A stretch of DNA of 14,705 nt from Lachnospiraceae bacterium UBA1753 (GTDB lineage Bacteria > Bacillota > Clostridia > Lachnospirales > Lachnospiraceae): assembly GCA_002317595.1 (NCBI GenBank), contig DCHL01000063.1, forward strand, positions 1 to 14,705, given 5' to 3'. The notes beneath the pieces were generated by a model. It did not search any database and was not told the origin of the DNA. It saw nothing but the letters and a program-made list of their open reading frames with translations. This document shows, piece after piece, positions 1 to 7,272 of the stretch (the first letter of the stretch is position 1; the number at the start of each line of letters is the position of its first letter). Position numbers and translations under genes: made by a program.

Positions 1-236
1 TGCATGCATATGCAACCACCATACATAAATCACAGGGGTCAGAGTATCCGATAGTGGTAATGCCAATACTTATGAACCACTATGTGATGCTCCAGCGAAA
101 CCTGATATATACAGGAATCACCAGAGCAAAGAAGATCTTGGTCATAGTCGGGGCGAAAAGGGCCCTGGGGTATGCCGTGAGAAATGTGACCGTTAATAAA
201 AGAAATACGCTGCTCAAGGAAAGATTGTCAGACTAG
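1..236 (+). CDS. recD2: RecD2-like ATP-dependent DNA helicase, C-terminal end (5' truncated by window edge)
   Basis: This is the last 77 or so residues of a superfamily 1 helicase of the RecD2/RecD-like type; the first complete codon is at position 3. The reading frame is open from the window edge, and the segment AYATTIHKSQGSEYPIVV is the UvrD/RecD C-terminal helicase motif in which T, K, Q and G contact nucleotide or DNA. It is followed by RNLIYTGITRAKK, which is helicase motif VI with the conserved arginine, and by a tail (LVIVGAKRALGYAVRN) typical of RecD2. An internal ATG at 54 is not the start, because conserved helicase sequence lies upstream of it. RecD2 proteins unwind DNA 5' to 3' and act in DNA repair in bacteria lacking RecBC. 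The gene converges on the lipoprotein gene with only 46 bases between the stops, and I see no strong terminator hairpin there. A TraA/MobA-type relaxase helicase has similar motifs and cannot be fully excluded from this fragment. Confidence 0.85.
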   Translation, partial: HAYATTIHKSQGSEYPIVVMPILMNHYVMLQRNLIYTGITRAKKILVIVGAKRALGYAVRNVTVNKRNTLLKERLSD

Positions 237-282
237 CTGATACCTGTTCCCGTGGCAGCGTAACACTCTTGATACTACTTTA

Positions 283-2526
283 TTACTTTACCTCAAATTC
301 ATAGTCGTAGCTGTAGGTGCGTACATACAGCCTGTTTCCCTTGAGGGCGAAGTAATCAGGGCTCTTCCTGACATTGATTTTCGACTGGACCTTTCCAGTA
401 TGGATGTCAAGAACTGACAGGTAATCTTTTTCTCCAGTAAAGCCGTACCCGGTGATAATCCTGTCCTTGTAGATTACAAAGTTGTTTGAGTTAGAAATAA
501 GTGCATCTGAACGCCAGAGGATACTCTGGTTATTCATGTCAATTGCCATCATGTATGCATTGTTGGGGCAGGATGAAGCATAGGTACTGTGATACAGGTT
601 TACATAAAGTATGTCATCCTTGATGAGTGCATAGTGAATACCGCGGTCCACATACTCATTATACTCATAGCCCTTTGAGTACATGAAGTCGTGGAAATCA
701 TAGGTGTGAAGCAGATTTCCAGTGGCCTTGTCTGATATCTTGAGCATTGTACTGGTGCTGTAATTCTCAATTCCAACAAGCTCATAGATGTACTTGTCAT
801 CCTGATACTTCTGTTCAGGCTTGTCTATTCCCGCTTTTGCAAACCATACATCATAGTCGATTATCTCGTTTTCCGCCTCTGAAACCTGAGTGACTTCGAT
901 ATCTTCTGCCTCGGTGCAGGTGTCTTCTGAATAGAAGAATCTGTCATTTGCGGGCTCGTAGAAATATACGTAGTCAGAAGCCGACTCGGGAGTGGGAGCG
1001 AAGGCCTTCTCAAACACTGGCTGGTTATTCCCGTAGTACTCAAGGAAGATTGTTTCCGCAGGCACTGTCATGTTGAAACGCACCTCGGCAGTGTCATTCC
1101 TGACCTTGTAGTAGTCAACCTCGAACATACCCAGATATCTGTCAAACTTAACCTTGGAGATATTGGTGTCCTCGACGTAGAAATCAATCATGTCATAGGA
1201 ACCCCATTCACTGCTTTTCCTAAAAATAATATGGCCATTCACATAGCCGGGAGCCTTGTAGGTATCAGTGTAGTTTACGTCAAGCTTGAAGGAACCGTCG
1301 CGGCCAATGGCAAGATACATCTTTTCCACGTCAGGACTCTGGGACTTGCAGATCCAGTTTCCTTCCATCAGATCGATATTGCGCTGCACTGATTCGAGAG
1401 AGTAGAAGTAGGTTCCAACTCCGAGTTCCTTAAGATTTTCCCATTCGGGGTCAGAAGCCTCACGGATCTCGTCTGTTGCGCCGAGCTCTTCAACGTGCTT
1501 TAGCACGATATCTGTGCACTCCTTTGGAGTGTAGTACTTAATTCCGATTTCATCATAGATCGATGCGAATTTCTCAGAAGGAGCGACGTATTCTCCGGTC
1601 CTGTTGTCGTAAAAACTGAAAAACTTTGAGCGGACGTATTCCTCACCGCCCTTGGCTTCATCCGGGACATACTCCATAAAGGTGACAGCTTCCGTGCATA
1701 CGCCATCATCTTCGGCAAATCCGACCTCCTTGGGATACTTCGCAGGGCGGTCTGCCTCGACGATATCGAAGTATGCGATATAGGCTTCAGAGAGACCCAG
1801 ATGGGTATTGATATTGTACAGGAAGATGCGCTCGCCTTCGCCGTTAATTAAGTAATAGTTGTAGCCGTAAGAGGCAGCGCCGTTGCTTCCGCCTGCGTAG
1901 AGATAACCGCAGCTGTTGAGATAGACTTCCTTGCGGTAGTAGGCTGCTTCTGAGGTGACAAAAATAATTTTTTCGCCGTCATACCTGAAGATGAGGTAAT
2001 TATGAAGTTCATCGTAGTTGCCGTAGGAGAGCCTGACGGCGAGCTCGGGAGTGCCATCGTTTCCGCAGTCGATATAGCTGTAGGAGGCGTTAGAGAGCAT
2101 CAGGTCATCGGCATACTCACTGATGTCGTCAAGATACAGGGCGTCAACTATATCTTCATAGCTGTATTCTTCGCCCTTCTTGAGGGATGCGGAGTAATTG
2201 TCTGTGAGAGTTGCGGTGCTCTCGCCCTTGAGGAAGCCAATATAGAGTTCCTTTATCGCATCTGAAGCGGATTCGGGGGTGGCGGCCTCGGGGGCTTCTT
2301 CCTTTTCTTTGTCTTCGTTATCGGCACTTGAAACAGCGGTGTCTTCGCTGCTGTCTGAGGTGTCTTCGCTGCTGTCTGCGGTATTGCCCGCTGCATCTTC
2401 ACTTGCGTCAGACGCTGCTGCTTCCTGGGCGCCCGCTGCGCCTGGGACTTCCCTTGTCATATTTTTTCCGCAGGCACTAAGGCAAAGTGCACTGAGCAGA
2501 AGGGCTGCAATTACTCGGTATTTCAT
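283..2526 (-). CDS. Large surface lipoprotein with acidic linker and probable PQQ-like beta-propeller C-terminus
   Basis: This is a predicted lipoprotein of 747 residues. The N-terminus is a type II signal peptide with lipobox L16-S17-A18-C19, so it should be lipidated on Cys19 and anchored to the outer face of the membrane. Residues about 25-90 form a low-complexity Ala/Ser/Asp/Glu linker with two DSSEDT units. A central region follows, containing YIDCGNDGTPELAV (about residues 153-166), a Ca-loop-like sequence common in clostridial surface proteins. Residues about 590-747 hold repeated blade-like units (LKISDKATGNLL, MAIDMNNQSILW, VLDIHTGKVQ), which resemble PQQ/WD-type propellers. The motif TPESASD occurs twice, at residues 83-89 and 512-518, and may mark module boundaries. 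No catalytic motif is recognised. The start ATG has a GGAGG ribosome binding site four bases upstream. It lies 21 bases after the C_GCAxxG_C_C gene and is probably co-transcribed with it. Function unknown; a ligand-binding or scaffold role is inference only. Confidence 0.8.
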   Translation of the reverse strand: MKYRVIAALLLSALCLSACGKNMTREVPGAAGAQEAAASDASEDAAGNTADSSEDTSDSSEDTAVSSADNEDKEKEEAPEAATPESASDAIKELYIGFLKGESTATLTDNYSASLKKGEEYSYEDIVDALYLDDISEYADDLMLSNASYSYIDCGNDGTPELAVRLSYGNYDELHNYLIFRYDGEKIIFVTSEAAYYRKEVYLNSCGYLYAGGSNGAASYGYNYYLINGEGERIFLYNINTHLGLSEAYIAYFDIVEADRPAKYPKEVGFAEDDGVCTEAVTFMEYVPDEAKGGEEYVRSKFFSFYDNRTGEYVAPSEKFASIYDEIGIKYYTPKECTDIVLKHVEELGATDEIREASDPEWENLKELGVGTYFYSLESVQRNIDLMEGNWICKSQSPDVEKMYLAIGRDGSFKLDVNYTDTYKAPGYVNGHIIFRKSSEWGSYDMIDFYVEDTNISKVKFDRYLGMFEVDYYKVRNDTAEVRFNMTVPAETIFLEYYGNNQPVFEKAFAPTPESASDYVYFYEPANDRFFYSEDTCTEAEDIEVTQVSEAENEIIDYDVWFAKAGIDKPEQKYQDDKYIYELVGIENYSTSTMLKISDKATGNLLHTYDFHDFMYSKGYEYNEYVDRGIHYALIKDDILYVNLYHSTYASSCPNNAYMMAIDMNNQSILWRSDALISNSNNFVIYKDRIITGYGFTGEKDYLSVLDIHTGKVQSKINVRKSPDYFALKGNRLYVRTYSYDYEFEVK

Positions 2527-2547
2527 AATTCCTCCATCGGGTAAAAA

Positions 2548-3027
2548 TTAGTCTGTCTGTTCGTGGCTGTTAATGTAATCCTCCAGATATCCGGCTGCCA
2601 TTCCTACAAGCTCCCTGCAGGGGCGCTTTCTGTAGTATTCCTCGGTGCGGACGGCAGCGATGGGAACATCGTGACCGCCTTCTGTGAGCTCTGTGCCTGA
2701 GGAGAGTCCCAGGAGCGTCCGGCAGACGATGGAACCATTGTCCTTCTCAAACTGAAGGGCAAGTTCCTGGATTCTTGCATAGTGATTATTCTTGGTTGGG
2801 CCGGCTTTGGGGTCTGCGTAACCATAGAGTATTCCTGCTATTATCGACATTCCGCTGACACAGCCGCATACCTCGCGGAGCCTTCCAAGGCCACCACCAA
2901 AGGAGGAGGCGAGCCTCACAAGAGTCTCGCTGTCCATGTCCGTAAGGTCGGCAAAGGCCAGGACTACGGACTGCGCGCAGTTATATCCTTCGGAAAAATA
3001 ATTCATTGCAATTTCGCGTCGGTTCAT
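2548..3027 (-). CDS. C_GCAxxG_C_C family (putative redox-active) protein
   Basis: This is a 159-residue cytoplasmic protein of the C_GCAxxG_C_C family, named for its spaced cysteines. They are visible here: Cys17 in GYNCAQSV, Cys54 and Cys56 in EVCGCVSG, Cys102 in SIVCRTLLG and Cys137 in RPCREL. The Gly-rich stretch FGGGLGRL just before the central motif is also typical. Family members are often annotated as redox-active or metal/cluster-binding, but their biochemical role is not settled. The central motif reads C-G-C-V-S-G, so Val replaces the usual Ala and Cys54 adds a further cysteine. There is no signal peptide or membrane segment. A weak GAGG-type ribosome binding site lies about ten bases upstream of the ATG. 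The stop is 21 bases before the start of the lipoprotein gene, which suggests an operon. The family is assigned with good confidence; the function is not. Confidence 0.85.
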   Translation of the reverse strand: MNRREIAMNYFSEGYNCAQSVVLAFADLTDMDSETLVRLASSFGGGLGRLREVCGCVSGMSIIAGILYGYADPKAGPTKNNHYARIQELALQFEKDNGSIVCRTLLGLSSGTELTEGGHDVPIAAVRTEEYYRKRPCRELVGMAAGYLEDYINSHEQTD

Positions 3028-3052
3028 TGATTTACGGCCTCGTATTTTCTAT

Positions 3053-3120
3053 ATATAATCCTATGAATGATTAGAAAGCAAACTATCGTATAGAATACCA
3101 CATCTGAGCATTTTTGGGAA
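3053..3120 (-). promoter_or_regulatory. Candidate promoter(s) for the C_GCAxxG_C_C/lipoprotein operon
   Basis: Two weak minus-strand sigma-A-like candidates lie in the divergent gap. One has -35 TTGCTT (3076-3081), a 17-base spacer and -10 TTATAT (3053-3058). The other has -35 TTCCCA (3115-3120), a 17-base spacer and a TG-extended -10 TATTCT (3092-3097). Neither is close to consensus and I cannot choose between them from sequence alone. Confidence 0.25.
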
Positions 3121-3126
3121 CTTTCC

Positions 3127-3184
3127 TTGACCTTTGGGATGGTGAAACATTATAATATTTTTTTAAAGAAAGATTATGGAGAGG
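3127..3184 (+). promoter_or_regulatory. Sigma-A-type promoter and ribosome binding site for the SGNH hydrolase gene
   Basis: The -35 TTGACC (3127-3132) and a perfect -10 TATAAT (3151-3156) are separated by 18 bases. The expected start of transcription is near 3163. A strong ribosome binding site, GGAGAGG (3178-3184), lies six bases before the ATG at 3191. This is the clearest promoter in the window. Confidence 0.7.
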
Positions 3185-3190
3185 TAAAAT

Positions 3191-3781
3191 ATGAAAACAA
3201 TCAGATTTTTTGCTGTATTATTTTTTATCACACTTATTATTGCAGTGCCGGTATTTGCTGAGCCTGTTGGAACCACAGGATACATATATATCGGAGACAG
3301 CAGATTTGCATACATGGACGGTAATACCGCCTTCTCAGCGAGTCCTAATGTGTGGAATGTTTCCGTTGAGGGAATGGGATACGGCTGGCTCCAGGGCGAG
3401 GCTGCACCCTATGTTGACAATCTCAAGGCGTCAAATCCTCAGATTACAAACTGGTATGAGATTTATGGTCTCGGTGTCAATGACATTACAAGCATTGATT
3501 TTTATACCAACTTCTATCTGACGAGAGCGCTTAAGAGCAAGGTCATCCTTGTGTCTGTTAACCCTGTCGGTTCGAACTGCGACAGGACTACCAATCCTGC
3601 GGTAGAGGCCTTCAACTTAAAGCTTAGGAGTACAGGTCTTCCTTATATCGACTGCTACAATTATCTTATGACAAATGGGTATTCAACCTACGATGGAACA
3701 CATTTTACTCCGGAGACTAACTGGGCTATCAAGAACTTCCTGACAACATCAGTTGACATGGTAGCTGCAGTGATGAAGTAG
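3191..3781 (+). CDS. Small secreted SGNH/GDSL-like hydrolase
   Basis: This is a 196-residue exported protein. Residues 1-23 are a type I signal peptide (Lys/Arg start, hydrophobic core, cleavage expected after VFA at 23). The mature part carries the SGNH hydrolase blocks in order: IGDSR with the putative nucleophile Ser37, a block II glycine in the region 61-65 (GMGYG), GLGVND with Gly95, Asn97 and Asp98 (block III), and DGTHFTP with the Asp168/His171 pair (block V). The expected Ser, Gly, Asn and His residues are therefore all present. SGNH enzymes are esterases or lipases, often removing acetyl groups from polysaccharides or cell-wall glycans; the substrate here cannot be read from the sequence. 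At about 170 mature residues it is near the lower limit for the fold. It has its own promoter. The zinc-ribbon gene starts 103 bases downstream on the same strand and may be co-transcribed. Confidence 0.8.
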   Translation: MKTIRFFAVLFFITLIIAVPVFAEPVGTTGYIYIGDSRFAYMDGNTAFSASPNVWNVSVEGMGYGWLQGEAAPYVDNLKASNPQITNWYEIYGLGVNDITSIDFYTNFYLTRALKSKVILVSVNPVGSNCDRTTNPAVEAFNLKLRSTGLPYIDCYNYLMTNGYSTYDGTHFTPETNWAIKNFLTTSVDMVAAVMK

Positions 3782-3796
3782 AAATCTTCTTTCGGA

Positions 3797-3846
3797 AGTG
3801 CTGTTGGAATTGTGTGAAGAGAGTACTGTTGGAATCGTGTGAAGAA
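3797..3846 (+). repeat. Two-copy 25-bp tandem repeat in the gap before the zinc-ribbon gene
   Basis: Copy 1 (3797-3821) and copy 2 (3822-3846) both read AGTRCTGTTGGAATYGTGTG followed by AAGAG or AAGAA, and differ at three positions. A degenerate third start (AGTGTTGTG) follows at 3847. The repeat lies between the SGNH stop and the next start. The first copy is not part of a convincing hairpin, and I see no strong promoter in this gap. Confidence 0.8.
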
Positions 3847-3884
3847 AGTGTTGTGATTCTTTCTTGCGAGAGGTGTGAAGAACT

Positions 3885-5036
3885 ATGAAGATAAAGTGCA
3901 AATTCTGCGAGAACATGATAGATGACACCAATGCGGTCTGCCCGCACTGCGGTGCACCTAATGAGAATGTGGTCAGGACGACAAAGAGCCAGCCGCAGAC
4001 AATCGCTGAACTTAAGCAGTGGTATTCAGATAGGCAGCTGCCGCCTTACGAGGTGACCAGGTTCTTCATCGGTGAGAATTACAGGCAGCCCAGGGCCTTC
4101 GGAATCTACAAGGATGAGACCAGCGGTAATTTTATTGTGTACAAAAATAAGGATTCAGGGGAGCGCGCAGTAAGGTACGAGGGTACAGACGAGGCGTATG
4201 CTGTCAACGAGCTCTTCATGCGTCTTAAGCAGGAGATTATCCAGCAGAAGAAGGGCGCTTCTGGAAGTTCTCATTCTGGCAGCCATACTTCTTCAGGAAA
4301 CGGTGGATTATTCGGGATGATCGGCACTCTTGTAAAGGGAGCCTTCACGATGCTTTCATGGCTGATCATGCTGCTGATCGGTATGAGTTTCATCTGGTCA
4401 CTGGGACTGAATGAACCCAAGCCAGGTTACTATGATTTCAATGGGGCACCCTACTACTATTTTGATCAGGCGAGCCAGTGGTATGCGATTGATTCTTCGA
4501 CCGGCGACTGGCAGACCCGTGGAACATCGCTTGAAAGTGCGCCAGAGGAGCTGCAGAAGAAGAGTAGGTCAAAGAGATATTTTAAGAGCAAATACTGGAA
4601 TGAGAAGCTTGGAATGCCCAACTTCACCCAGTCACTTGCCTTTGATGATTATTACAACTCATCAACCAATACGGGATATTACAAATACGACGGGACCACA
4701 TACTATAACCTGACGGGCGGTCTTGATGATGGCTGGTACAGCTATGATGACTACGACAGCACCTGGAGCAAGGTTGACTATGAATATGTCCCCGAGGACC
4801 TTACACATAATTCCACGGTCGGTGATTTCTATGACACCCCTGAGTGGGACTCAAGTCTTCAGGTTTCTGAGTTTGAGGATACGCCTGCGTATGAGGAATA
4901 TCAGGACAGCTACTCCTACAGCAGCAGCTCCGACGATGGATGGTTCAGCTCCTCAGATGACAGTGATTATGACTGGGGAAGCAGTGATTCCTGGGATTCT
5001 GACTGGGGGAGCGACTCCTGGGATTCTGACTGGTGA
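3885..5036 (+). CDS. Zinc-ribbon, single-span membrane protein with duplicated aromatic motif and Ser/Asp/Trp-rich tail
   Basis: This is a 383-residue protein without a recognised family name. Domain order: an N-terminal zinc ribbon with Cys5-x2-Cys8 and Cys19-x2-Cys22 (CKFC and CPHC); a soluble segment at about 35-125; a Ser/Gly/His-rich linker; one long hydrophobic segment at about 145-173; and a C-terminal region of about 210 residues. The N-terminal ribbon is probably cytoplasmic and the C-terminal region outside. The C-terminal part contains two copies of a Tyr/Trp-rich motif, G181-W209 (GYYDFNGAPYYYF...WY...DW) and G264-W294 (GYYKYDGTTYY...GWY...STW), and ends in a Ser/Asp/Trp-rich tail from about residue 340 with SDSWDSDW repeats. 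An AGAGG-like ribosome binding site at about 3869-3873 is 11 bases from the ATG, rather far. A sensor or envelope-stress protein is possible by analogy with other zinc-ribbon membrane proteins, but this is inference. Confidence 0.75.
   Translation: MKIKCKFCENMIDDTNAVCPHCGAPNENVVRTTKSQPQTIAELKQWYSDRQLPPYEVTRFFIGENYRQPRAFGIYKDETSGNFIVYKNKDSGERAVRYEGTDEAYAVNELFMRLKQEIIQQKKGASGSSHSGSHTSSGNGGLFGMIGTLVKGAFTMLSWLIMLLIGMSFIWSLGLNEPKPGYYDFNGAPYYYFDQASQWYAIDSSTGDWQTRGTSLESAPEELQKKSRSKRYFKSKYWNEKLGMPNFTQSLAFDDYYNSSTNTGYYKYDGTTYYNLTGGLDDGWYSYDDYDSTWSKVDYEYVPEDLTHNSTVGDFYDTPEWDSSLQVSEFEDTPAYEEYQDSYSYSSSSDDGWFSSSDDSDYDWGSSDSWDSDWGSDSWDSDW
4986..5034 (+). repeat. In-frame 27-bp repeat encoding the Ser/Asp/Trp tail
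   Basis: The segment at 4986-5008 recurs at 5013-5034 with a period of 27 bases, sharing CCTGGGATTCTGACTGG. This codes for two units of about SDSWDSDWG at the very C-terminus of the zinc-ribbon protein. The multiple-of-three period keeps the frame, so repeat number can vary without breaking the protein. Confidence 0.8.
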
Positions 5037-5068
5037 TGCTGATTATGTTTTTGACATGGTGATGTGAT

Positions 5069-5401
5069 ATGAAGGATGAGACAATCAAGCAGATAATTAA
5101 ATTCAGGGATGACAGGGACTGGAAGCAGTTTCATAATCCTAAGGACCTTGCAATCTCACTTTCGCTTGAGGCTGCTGAGCTTCTTGAGGTGTTTCAGTGG
5201 AGCGGGGAGGATATCTCGGCTGACGGCAAGCTTGATAAAATCCGCGAGGAGCTTGCTGATGTCATCAACTACAGCGTGCTGATGGCAGATGTGTGCGGCC
5301 TTGATATCGATGAGATTGTTCTGGAAAAAATCAAGAGGAACAATGAGAAGTATCCTGTGGACAAGGCTAAAGGCCGCAAGGATAAGTACACTTCGTTGTA
5401 A
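5069..5401 (+). CDS. MazG-like nucleotide pyrophosphohydrolase
   Basis: This is a 110-residue all-alpha NTP pyrophosphohydrolase of the MazG/RS21-C6 (dCTPase-like) group. Such proteins hydrolyse nucleoside triphosphates to monophosphate and pyrophosphate and are thought to clean up non-canonical nucleotides. The sequence shows FRDDRDWKQFHNPKDLA near the N-terminus, then the metal-binding EAAELLEVFQW (Glu34, Glu37 and neighbours) and EELADVINY (Glu and Asp residues at about 70-75), and the KYPVDKAKG ending typical of the group. The length matches single-domain members. The chosen ATG gives the usual family N-terminus; the ribosome binding site is weak (GGTGATG at about 5059). It lies 32 bases after the zinc-ribbon gene and may be read from the same transcript. 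No toxin-antitoxin partner is present. Confidence 0.9.
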   Translation: MKDETIKQIIKFRDDRDWKQFHNPKDLAISLSLEAAELLEVFQWSGEDISADGKLDKIREELADVINYSVLMADVCGLDIDEIVLEKIKRNNEKYPVDKAKGRKDKYTSL

Positions 5402-5468
5402 TTCAGAACAGTTTTTTTTCCATATTACGCCATATTTTGTACAAGACACCGATAAATCATTACGGGTA

Positions 5469-5495
5469 TTGATTTTCGGTCATAATGGGTATAAC
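5469..5495 (+). promoter_or_regulatory. Candidate promoter for the SulP transporter gene
   Basis: The sequence has -35-like TTGATT (5469-5474) and -10-like TATAAC (5490-5495) with a short 15-base spacer. The predicted start (about 5502) falls just before the hairpin at 5505. An imperfect 14-base direct repeat, TCATTACGGGTATT (5457-5470) and TCATAATGGGTATA (5480-5493), 23 bases apart, overlaps this promoter and might be a regulator site. Confidence 0.35.
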
Positions 5496-5504
5496 ATTTT
5501 GAAT

Positions 5505-5549
5505 CTGTGAGCGCCTGTCCGGTGCTTACAGGTTCGTTTTTTATTTTTT
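5505..5549 (+). terminator. Terminator-like hairpin in the SulP leader (possible attenuator)
   Basis: The arm CTGTGAGCGCC (5505-5515) pairs with GGTGCTTACAG (5521-5531) over 11 positions (nine Watson-Crick pairs and two G-U), with a five-base loop. The stem is followed by a T-rich tract (5536-5549). The SulP ribosome binding site starts within about five bases of the tract, so there is no room for a promoter between hairpin and gene. It could end transcription from the MazG gene, regulate SulP by attenuation, or both. Confidence 0.65.
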
Positions 5550-5564
5550 GGAAGAGAGGACGTT

Positions 5565-7220
5565 ATGGGAAAAGAAAAGTTAAAGCCGAAGCTTTTCAGT
5601 GTCATGAAGAGCTACACAAAAGATCAGTTTATTAAGGATGTCATTTCGGGAATTATTGTTGCAATCATCGCACTTCCCCTTTCGATTGCACTTGCACTCG
5701 CATCAGGAGTTAATCCTGAGCAGGGTATCTACACTGCAATTGTCGCAGGCTTCCTTATTTCATTTTTTGGCGGAAGCCGAGTTCAGATAGCTGGACCTAC
5801 AGCCGCCTTTGCAACCATCGTTGCGGGTATCGTGGCGACATCAGGAATGGACGGCCTTATCGTGGCGACATTCATCGCAGGTATCATTCTGATTCTGATG
5901 GGTGTGTTCCGCCTTGGTTCACTAATCAAGTTCATTCCTTATACAATTACTACAGGATTTACAGCAGGTATTGCCGTGACAATCTTTATCGGACAGATTA
6001 AGGATTTTCTCGGTCTGACATATCCTGCAGGCACAGAGACAATTGAGACTGTGGACAAGGTTAAGGCCATTGTTGCCAACTTCCCCACCATTAATTTCCA
6101 GGCGCTTATCGTCGGAGGTGTGTGTCTGCTCATCCTCATCATCATGCCTAAGTTTACGGAGATTATTCCTCCTTCACTCATTGCCGTGCTTGCTGGAATT
6201 GCAATGGTAAAGGGTCTTGGCATGCAGGTCAACACGATCGGTGACCTCTATGAGATCAGCAGCGGGCTTCCTGCACTGCATCTGCCTGCACTTAATTTTT
6301 CAATCATAAGAAAAGAGTTCTCAGATGGACTTACAATTGCGGTCCTTGCTGCAATCGAGTCGCTCCTGTCATGCGTGGTTGCTGACAGTATGATCAACTC
6401 TAAGCATAAGTCAAATATGGAGCTTGTTGCCCAGGGTATCGGTAACATCGGTTCAGTTCTCTTCGGTGGTATTCCGGCAACAGGCGCCATCGCAAGAACT
6501 GCTGCCAACATAAAGAACGGTGGACGTACACCTATCGCAGGTATGGTTCATTCACTTGTGCTCGTGCTTGTTCTTGTGCTTCTCATGCCCTATGCAGCAC
6601 TTATTCCAATGCCTACAATCGCAGCGATTCTTTTCATGGTTGCCTACAACATGAGTGGCTGGAGAGTGTTCAAGCATCTGTGCGAGACTGCACCTAAGAG
6701 TGATATCATCGTTCTTGTGATGACCTTCGTTCTTACCATCGTATTCGACCTCGTTGTTGCTATTGAGTTTGGTATGCTCGCAGCTGTAATCCTCTTCATC
6801 AAGAGAATGAGTGAGGAAGCTGAGGTTAAGGGTTGGAAATACTTTGATGAGATGGATGACGATCCTGACAGTATCGAGCTTCGTCAGGTTCCCAAGTATG
6901 TCAGGGTGTATGAGATAAGTGGTCCCATGTTCTTTGGAGCTGCTGACCAGATTGCTGCCATCACTATCAAGGATTTCACAAAGTGCCTTGTCATCAGAAT
7001 GAGAGGTGTTCCTGCTCTCGATGCAACTGCAATGCACTCACTTGAGATTCTCCATGAGAGATGCCAGCGCCATAATGTTACGATGATCCTGTCTCACCTT
7101 AATGAGCAGCCTCGAGCAACAATGGAGAAGGACGGCTTCATTCAGCTCATCGGAGAAGAGAATGTATGTCCTCATATTGACGATGCAATCGCAAGAGCGG
7201 TTAAGATTGTTGAGGGATAA
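5565..7220 (+). CDS. SulP family anion transporter with C-terminal STAS domain
   Basis: This is a 551-residue inner-membrane transporter of the SulP/SLC26 family. The N-terminal two thirds is made of hydrophobic spans and begins with a cytoplasmic KSYTKDQFIKDVISG segment. The SulP signature QIAGPTAAF is at residues 74-82. A cytoplasmic STAS domain occupies about 440-548, with MRGVPALDATAM carrying Asp486 at the loop that binds nucleotide or is regulated in related proteins. The length is normal. SulP members import sulfate, bicarbonate, dicarboxylates or other anions; the substrate cannot be assigned here. The start ATG at 5565 has AGAGAGGA just upstream. It is transcribed through a terminator-like hairpin, so its expression may be conditional. 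A strong terminator follows at 7245. Confidence 0.93.
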   Translation: MGKEKLKPKLFSVMKSYTKDQFIKDVISGIIVAIIALPLSIALALASGVNPEQGIYTAIVAGFLISFFGGSRVQIAGPTAAFATIVAGIVATSGMDGLIVATFIAGIILILMGVFRLGSLIKFIPYTITTGFTAGIAVTIFIGQIKDFLGLTYPAGTETIETVDKVKAIVANFPTINFQALIVGGVCLLILIIMPKFTEIIPPSLIAVLAGIAMVKGLGMQVNTIGDLYEISSGLPALHLPALNFSIIRKEFSDGLTIAVLAAIESLLSCVVADSMINSKHKSNMELVAQGIGNIGSVLFGGIPATGAIARTAANIKNGGRTPIAGMVHSLVLVLVLVLLMPYAALIPMPTIAAILFMVAYNMSGWRVFKHLCETAPKSDIIVLVMTFVLTIVFDLVVAIEFGMLAAVILFIKRMSEEAEVKGWKYFDEMDDDPDSIELRQVPKYVRVYEISGPMFFGAADQIAAITIKDFTKCLVIRMRGVPALDATAMHSLEILHERCQRHNVTMILSHLNEQPRATMEKDGFIQLIGEENVCPHIDDAIARAVKIVEG

Positions 7221-7244
7221 TAATAGTTGATTTGAGATTATGAG

Positions 7245-7272
7245 GGACTGCGGCTTGCCGCAGTCCTTTTTT
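7245..7272 (+). terminator. Rho-independent terminator of the SulP gene
   Basis: A perfect nine-base-pair stem, GGACTGCGG (7245-7253) and CCGCAGTCC (7258-7266), with loop CTTG, is followed by six T residues (7267-7272). The T tract overlaps the stop codon of the convergent AraC gene (7271-7273). There is no matching T tract on the minus strand, so it is one-directional. Confidence 0.92.

Noticed and set aside
237..282. Possible terminator between the RecD2 and lipoprotein genes
   Set aside because: Only four-base stems such as GCTG/CAGC with large loops could be found and there is no T tract.
2279..2551. Ser/Ala-rich plus-strand frame opposite the lipoprotein N-terminus
   Set aside because: Its composition is the complement of the acidic linker and signal peptide; no ribosome binding site.
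5069..5401. MazG-like gene as part of a toxin-antitoxin system
   Set aside because: No mazE or mazF-like gene is adjacent; single-domain MazG-like enzymes are common as stand-alone proteins.
6552..7037. 161-codon open frame on the minus strand inside the SulP gene
   Set aside because: It is antisense to the conserved SulP and STAS sequence, has a His/Asn-rich composition and no ribosome binding site; it is a shadow of the real gene.
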